Part shown: one piece after another, positions 58,415 to 64,000 of the stretch | How the letters are laid out: every line of letters begins with the position of its first letter | Numbering within the stretch: the stretch's first letter is position 1 | NCBI RefSeq assembly: GCF_949987515.2 | Contig: NC_082691.1 | Location: 60,333,740 to 60,397,739 of the forward strand | Reading direction: 5' to 3' | DNA from: Delphinus delphis | Taxonomy: Eukaryota > Chordata > Mammalia > Artiodactyla > Delphinidae | Length of the DNA stretch: 64,000 bases | The notes under the pieces: model-generated | Databases searched by the model: none | What the model was told of the DNA's origin: nothing | The model's input: only the letters and a program-made list of their open reading frames with translations | Made by a program: the position numbers and the translations under genes

Positions 58415-58431
58415 TGAACTTTTTCTTTTTT

Positions 58432-59944
58432 AAAAATATTTGAATTGCTATATAACTTGTGTTACTTAAAAAGAGACAAATAAACAACAAAATTAAGTCC
58501 AGATTATTTTCTGCAACTGAAGAGCCTCCACTTGTCCAGGAATTTCAATATTTTGGAATCTGTCTTCAGAGTTAACTATTTATTGTGGTCCACAACTCAA
58601 TACCAGATTCAAGATCACTCAAGTTTACAGAAGCAGATGGGGCTGACAAGGCACTTCCCATCCTCTCTTGAGATCTCTCTGCATGTAAACAGACACTTCT
58701 TTCTGTCCTTCCCTGTCCCATTTTCAGATTTCATATATATACTGCCAGAACTGTTCCTGCTCTGAGACATTTAGTTTGCCATTCCACCAGTAGTTAATTC
58801 TTTGGTATAATTTATCTCGATTTAGAAACTGTAACGTTATAACTTTTCAAAGTTTACCTTCACTTGAGCCCAGAAATATGTCTCTCAACTGTTTCCATTG
58901 TCCAAGGTAGTTAACATTTTGTGTAATATTTAAATTTCTGTTAAATTTCATGTTATTTAATGGTTAGAATGACCGGGGTAGGGTAGGAAGGCTACCTTTT
59001 CACATTAGAATACCCGTAATTTCTGCTGGATCTATCATTTTTTTAAACATAAATGAGTAATTCAGGTGATAACCCAGTGACCCCTGATAAAATACTTTGT
59101 GATCTCTCATTTACAGTTCCAAAGCAAAGTTCTTTTGAAGTAGTATTCCTATGATTAATTTCTGTTTGGAGCATGGATTTGCCTAAAGGAAAACTCAAGC
59201 ATTAGAAAGCTATTCTTCCAAATACTTGGAGATACAGAATTGACGTCCCAGTGTTACCTCACATAAAAAATTGGGGAATAAAATCAAGTCTAGAAGAATA
59301 CATTTTTCCTCTTGAGACTAACTAAGCAAAACTAAGGGGCTTTCTTAATTTCTCCAGAAACTTTCTGGAGGTAAACAGTGTAATCATTGCGTAAACGTTA
59401 AGGAAGACCTATTCATCTTCGAGGAGCTGAGACCTGCAAACTGGAGGAGCAGTGGACAGGCTTGGCCAGAGTAACATCTGACCCCTAAAGGAGAGGTCAC
59501 ACTAGGGCATCAGATAGATTTTGTCCTGGGGTTCCACGTGTAATACGTGAATGTGATCATAGGTTTGCCAGAGGAGATTACATTGAACCTTCCTCATGTA
59601 ATTTGTTCATGCTCTCTTTTGTTCCCCAAATAGACTAATTCTCTCATTAATGATTTACCTTTTGGGGTTGAGTATTATCCTTTTTTTAATCTTTTTAATT
59701 GTCACCTTATCTCTTAAATAATACCTACACTATTGTCTGTCAATTTTTGTCTTAAACATTGAGTATTTGTATATTAATATGAACTCAGACCACCCTTCCC
59801 TGTGGAAAGGAGGGCAACAGAAGACACCTTTTGGTTGTTGTATGACGTTGCTTAAGGCTGACCATGTCTTATGGGTATTCGGGCTTTCGTTTCAATCTCA
59901 TCATCCCATTCTCAAAACCTGCATGCCGGGAAGCATTTTCATAC
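58432..59944. other. Intron DNA 5' of the last intron, no named element
   Basis: AT-rich unique-looking DNA leading up to the CPVL donor at 59944. No further exon seen. Confidence 0.5.
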
Positions 59945-60127
59945 CTGATAGAAGCTATCCACTTGCCGTACATAACCAGCCACTTCAGGATCATATTTAA
60001 GGACCTTCCAAACTTTTCTTTCTGCCTTCTTATAATCCTGGGATCCTTTCCAGTTCATGGCCATCAAGGAGCGCTCTGTCAGGGGAGCTGCCACGATGAT
60101 GTCCAGTTGGCCATTGTAGATTAGAAC
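59945..60127 (-). CDS. CPVL: CPVL penultimate coding exon (carboxypeptidase vitellogenic-like, peptidase S10), partial gene
   Basis: Read on the minus strand, this is a 183-nt phase-0 exon of 61 codons without a stop. It starts VLIYNGQLDIIVAA and ends VRQVDSFYQ. A TTTCAG acceptor precedes GTT (V) at 60127, and a CAG|GTATGA donor follows at 59945. The protein matches the C-terminal part of the CPVL family of serine carboxypeptidases, which remove C-terminal residues in the secretory/lysosomal pathway and are expressed in macrophages. The Asp in YNGQLD (codon 60103-60101) sits where S10 enzymes carry the catalytic Asp of the Ser-Asp-His triad. The motif LTERSLMAMNWKGSQDYKK is typical of this branch. 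The next coding exon lies 25.8 kb downstream at 34127. The preceding exon is not in the window. No frameshift or stop is seen, so the gene looks intact here. Confidence 0.95.
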
Positions 60128-63100
60128 CTGAAACGAAATTGAGCCGTGAGCAAATGCAGGATTCAGCAGGGGAAGCCAGTCAATGTATCTAGGTACAGAT
60201 AGTGCACACAAGAGACAAAAGGGAATGTTAGCTGCTCTGGGGCGCTGCTCAGAGACGCCAACCCAGGAACTCAGTAGGGTCACTTTCTTCCAGTTGGCTA
60301 CATACACCAACAACCTGAAATAAACTCAAGCCTTGTCTCAACCACTGCATTCTTCCAAAAGTATGATTCTTCATAGGAATCTGCAAACATCTCTCTTGTT
60401 GCAAAAGCATTTGTGCTGTATTACCCAGCAATATAGGTTTTACTTGGATGTATGGCTATGTTAAGGAAGAAGACTGTGGTTACAGTTCAGTGGAACTAAG
60501 GAATGGTACACACTGGGATTGTCATGAAGCCTGCATTTGATTATTTTCACTTTTCAGGCCCTGCAGCAGCTGGCAAGCTGGGCATTCCCTCGTGGCTGCT
60601 GGTAATCCGTGTTGCTTTCCCCTCCTACATTTCAGTGACAACTACAATTTTTTGAGGCAGACAGATAGATGCAGGTGCCTCAAATTTGTTATTTGTTGGA
60701 GGCAACCATGTCTGCTATGCCACTTCCAAAGACCTCCTTTCTTAAATAGGATAGCCACTTGTCAAAAATGAGGAATGTCCTTCAAAATACCTAAGATACA
60801 TTTTTTTTTTAGCCAAGTTGATGGGTACTATAGGAGAAACTCTGAGGCAACTCTGGTCTTTTCTTCCCAAACAGCTTTCAAGATATTCAGATAATACCCA
60901 ATGCTGCTGAAGTTGTGAAGCTACTGGGGGCAGTGTGAATGGCATTACTCTTCAGGAAAGCAACCATCACTTTTTAAAGCAAAGACTTTATAATGTTGAG
61001 ACTTTGTCCCAGTAATCCCAGTTTGTGGAATAAACTCTATGAAAATGAGCCCAAAGAGATAAAAAATATATATATTTAACAATATTCACTGAAACTTTAT
61101 AATGACAAATTTGAACACAGTCTAAAAGTTCCATATTAGTGAGTGGTCAAATAACCACGGTACAGAAATTCTATGAGATATTGCAAAGCCATTTAAACTG
61201 TTGGACTACAAAGTTGTCACCTCATTCTCCTTAAGTCCAGCCTCTTTCACCTGAACTCAGGAGATGGCTCTCTTAAGCTTGTGTTCCTCATCCCATTTTT
61301 CATTCCATAAGTGCACATTATGGGGCTCACTGCCCTGCTCTTTGGATCTGTGCTCTTTACTGCCTGTTGATAAAGTCTGAAAATTATTGCCTCATATACT
61401 ATATCCATCTTATATCTGTTTATAGTGTAAGTGCAAACTCAGTGGATGATAATGCCACAAGAAGAATTCTGATTTAAAAAAAAAATTGTTCATCATCAGC
61501 TTTCTCACAAAATAGCTGTGGTTCATTTATTCTCTGTAAATAAAAAAATTTTTTTTTCTTGTAAAAATAAATAAACTGTTGGACTAAACCACGAAGCAAT
61601 GTGGAAAATGCTTATCACATAATGTTAAGTATGAAAGCTGAATGCCAAATATATATCCCAATTATGATATATAAAATTGACATACTTATTTACATATATG
61701 GAATGAAACTTTAAAAAAAAGGAATAGAGTTGATTAATTTTGGTGGTGGAAATCTGAGTAATTTTCCCCTTTGTTTTCTACTCTCCTTAGGCTATTTTTC
61801 ACACTTGTTGATTCTCATAAGGTATTGTCACTCCACCACCAACAAAGAGATTTTCTTCAACTCCATGCTACCTTTGATCTATTTGGAAGCTCTGGTTTGA
61901 CTCAAGTGAAGACCTTAGGTTGAATCCTCAAACTGGATATAAAATGTTTCACTGCATGTTTCCATCTCTGCCCTCCTGGTACAGGCTTCTTAAAAGGCTT
62001 ATACATAATTAAAAAGCCCAGGACTTTTACACACTCCAAATCCTCAAGCAGCAGTGGGCCAGGATTCAGCCTAAGATGAAAGAGCCCTGGGCCTCACCTA
62101 TAGGAACACAGGGTCTTTCATGTTACTCAGTCCTCATCACCACATCCACTCTCCTATGAAGAACCCCCCCTTACAGAAAATCCTGATGGATTTAAAGCCT
62201 TTTTAAAAAACTCAACTATAGCAATAAAAATTTGCATTGTTTATACAAAGAAATTGCGTCAAAGACCTTGAATACTTATGGCCCATGCAAAACTCCTACA
62301 GCTGTTTTGCCAACAGTATGGAAACAATTACACATGATCTGTACCAGGAAACAAGGCTTAAATACTTCACCATCCTAGGAAGGCCTGATTATAGCTGATT
62401 AACGAAGATAATCATCTATAAAGTAATTCTTCTAGAATTCAGTGAAAAGATGCTGATTAACTAGCAAACACACAAGTGCATGTAGCCATCTTTCTTCCTT
62501 GTGGCTACTCTATGAAGCTTGCATCTTTCTGAGTGTCATCAGGATATTGTTACCTTACTATCATCAGGATATTCTGAAACTGGTTTGAATTTTCATCTTT
62601 GAGGGATGATAGCAAACTCCACAGGTTACAGCAAAAACAGGCTGATAATGTACAGCATTAGGGTACACGTTTGTTGAAATGAATTGAAACGAAGCCCATC
62701 CCTGAGCCATTTCCCTTGTTTTTCAAGACATCATAAACAAGAATACTAACACTCCAGAATGAGGCAGTGAAGGGATGGACTGCGTAATTTTGTGCATGTG
62801 ATGTGCAGAAAGCCTACTTTTGGGGGCAAATGGAAATCTTTCCTTTGCAAAGCAAGGAAAACAGTTTTAACTACTAAAGGGCACGTAAGTCAAATGCAGC
62901 AAAAAAAGAAATCAGGTTAATGATCAAGCGAAGTGATTTCAGAGCTGGCATTTAAGGCTGCCTCAAATATAAGAATTCCAGAGCTTCTATTTTTATCTAA
63001 ATGTCACATTTACTCTCTTCAGCCCCCACAGGAATATCCCAGTTGGGTGCCTCCAGGGCTGGGTGAGTGGGTGAGATATCCCAGGATCCGGTGACAGTGA

Positions 63101-64000
63101 GCTGAGAAGCCAGGTGGGTGTAGCACAGGGCTGGGTGGTCCTGAAGCCGGAGGGCACGTGTTGGCCACCCACATCCTGAGTGACAGAGAAGTTCCAGGAC
63201 AAGGCTTAAACCGCAACGGGTTGGCCACTTACGAAGGATCTGCACACATTCGCCCACTTCTTCCTGGTGGGGTGATCTGTCCCGGTTTGCCCTGGACGGA
63301 GGAGTTTCCCAGGATGCAGGGCTTGCAGGCTAAAACTGGGACAGTCTGGGGCAAACCCTCCCCTGAGGCTTGCTGGTATTTTAAGCAACAGGGTGTAAAG
63401 ACAGAGAGGTGGAGACAGAAATGAATGCAGCTTTTAGCTACGCTTCCCTTGTCAGGAGTGACTCTAACAAAACAAGGGGCAGGGAAAGCGCTGGTTGGAG
63501 CAGGTTTCCAGGGACACAGCAGGCAGCACCCCTGAACACCCCTGAACAACCAGTGTCCTCACTTTCCTTTCTGGCCAGCTGTGAGGCCTCAGTTAAAGAG
63601 CAGAGGCACTCTTTTTAGAGAATTTTCTTTTCTTTTACTACTTAGAGGTCTGACTGGTTAGTTTGTTGAAACTGATGGTGATGCGAAGACACGGAAAAAT
63701 ACTTATTAAAAAAATCAATGAAAAACTATGATCCTACTGTTCATGCTCTATAATTACTATATTTTAAAAGGATGCTTCAAACTTGGGAAAAGAATACATC
63801 AAAATACTAGCAGTTAAGGTAGTCAAAACATGGGCGATTTGTTTTAACTTGGCTATTTTCTAAGTTTTGGGGGTATGTTGGGAGGCTTCCAAAACGAAAA
63901 AATAATAAAAAGAACAATAACACTAAGAGGTTGGACACCTCAATTTGGCAAAAGATGGGTCTTTATTGGGGAATAATTTGTGCTAACTCAAGTATTACCA
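60128..64000 (-). other. CPVL: Next upstream CPVL intron (partial)
   Basis: Everything above the acceptor at 60128 should be intronic. I searched the minus strand by eye for the preceding CPVL coding segment and did not find it, so the intron runs past the window edge. Little is recognisable: AT-rich unique sequence, short A/T tracts near 61478-61555, and one ancient repeat segment at 63275-63370. The 63000-63570 part is more GC-rich but has no exon signature. Confidence 0.75.
63275..63370 (+). repeat. Ancient repeat shared with 39810-39905
   Basis: GATCTGTCCCGGTTTGCCCTGG, then ACGGAGGAGTTTCCCAGGATG, mirrors GGGTGACCAGTTGTCCCAGT, TTGCCCAGGACTGAGGAGTT at 39810. It is an interspersed mammalian repeat whose family name I do not recall securely. 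Confidence 0.55.

Larger units (their letters stand above)
34128..59944 (-). other. CPVL: Last coding intron of CPVL (25.8 kb)
   Basis: This intron is bounded by the donor CAG|GTATGA at 59944 and the acceptor TTTAAG at 34128 on the minus strand. Both flanking exons are phase 0. The interior holds no open reading frame that resembles a known protein. It contains CHR SINEs in both orientations, L1M, L2, MIR, hAT and MLT1 copies, a minisatellite and microsatellites, listed separately. Confidence 0.9.

Noticed and set aside
63000..63570. Further CPVL exon or separate gene on the minus strand
   Set aside because: GC-rich overlapping frames exist, but none resembles the CPVL segment expected before VLIYNG, and splice-bounded coding sequence is not seen.

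Overview
This window is nuclear DNA from a mammal, almost certainly a whale or dolphin. The main evidence is a set of about a dozen tRNA-derived SINEs of the CHR (cetacean-hippo-ruminant) group. In sense orientation they start GGGCTTCCCTGGTGG, carry Pol III A and B boxes, and end in CCGC plus an A tail. Several have perfect target-site duplications and clean tails. Older mammal-wide repeats (MIR, L2, L1M-type LINE-1, MLT1/MaLR LTRs, ERVL, MER-type hAT elements) fill much of the rest. No bacterial, plasmid or phage features are present. The species cannot be resolved from this sequence alone.

Only one protein-coding gene is supported: the 3' end of CPVL (carboxypeptidase vitellogenic-like, peptidase family S10), on the minus strand. 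The penultimate coding exon (59945-60127, 61 codons) carries the family's catalytic Asp. The terminal coding exon (34023-34127, 34 codons plus TGA) carries the catalytic His in a GGGH motif. Both exons have canonical splice sites in phase 0 and are separated by a 25.8-kb intron. A short 3' UTR ends at an AATAAA signal at 33892-33897. The catalytic-Ser exons and all earlier exons would lie beyond position 64000.

Layout: 1-33870 is 3' flanking intergenic DNA. It holds nested repeats, including MLT1 LTRs with intact 5-bp duplications (6401-6887, 9645-10010), a long L2 with two CHR SINEs inside it (12722-14240), and a decayed ERVL provirus with recognisable RT, RNase H and integrase segments plus an LTR-like 3' end (about 16440-19270). 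33871-34127 is the CPVL 3' end. 34128-59944 is the last CPVL intron, with six CHR SINEs plus one SINE fragment, L1M and L2 pieces, a 31-bp minisatellite and an AT palindrome. 60128-64000 is part of the next upstream intron, with little recognisable content.

I looked for an undescribed system and did not find one. The most unusual items are small retrotransposition scars: a 37-bp L1 stub with a perfect 20-bp duplication, a T-only insertion with a 15-bp duplication, a tail-less SINE that still has target-site duplications, and a SINE head embedded in a hAT element. There is also a SINE with a duplicated B box, an exact 34-bp palindrome, and the CPVL C-terminus itself. Repeat family names come from recognising consensus-like sequence by eye; boundaries without stated target-site duplications are approximate.
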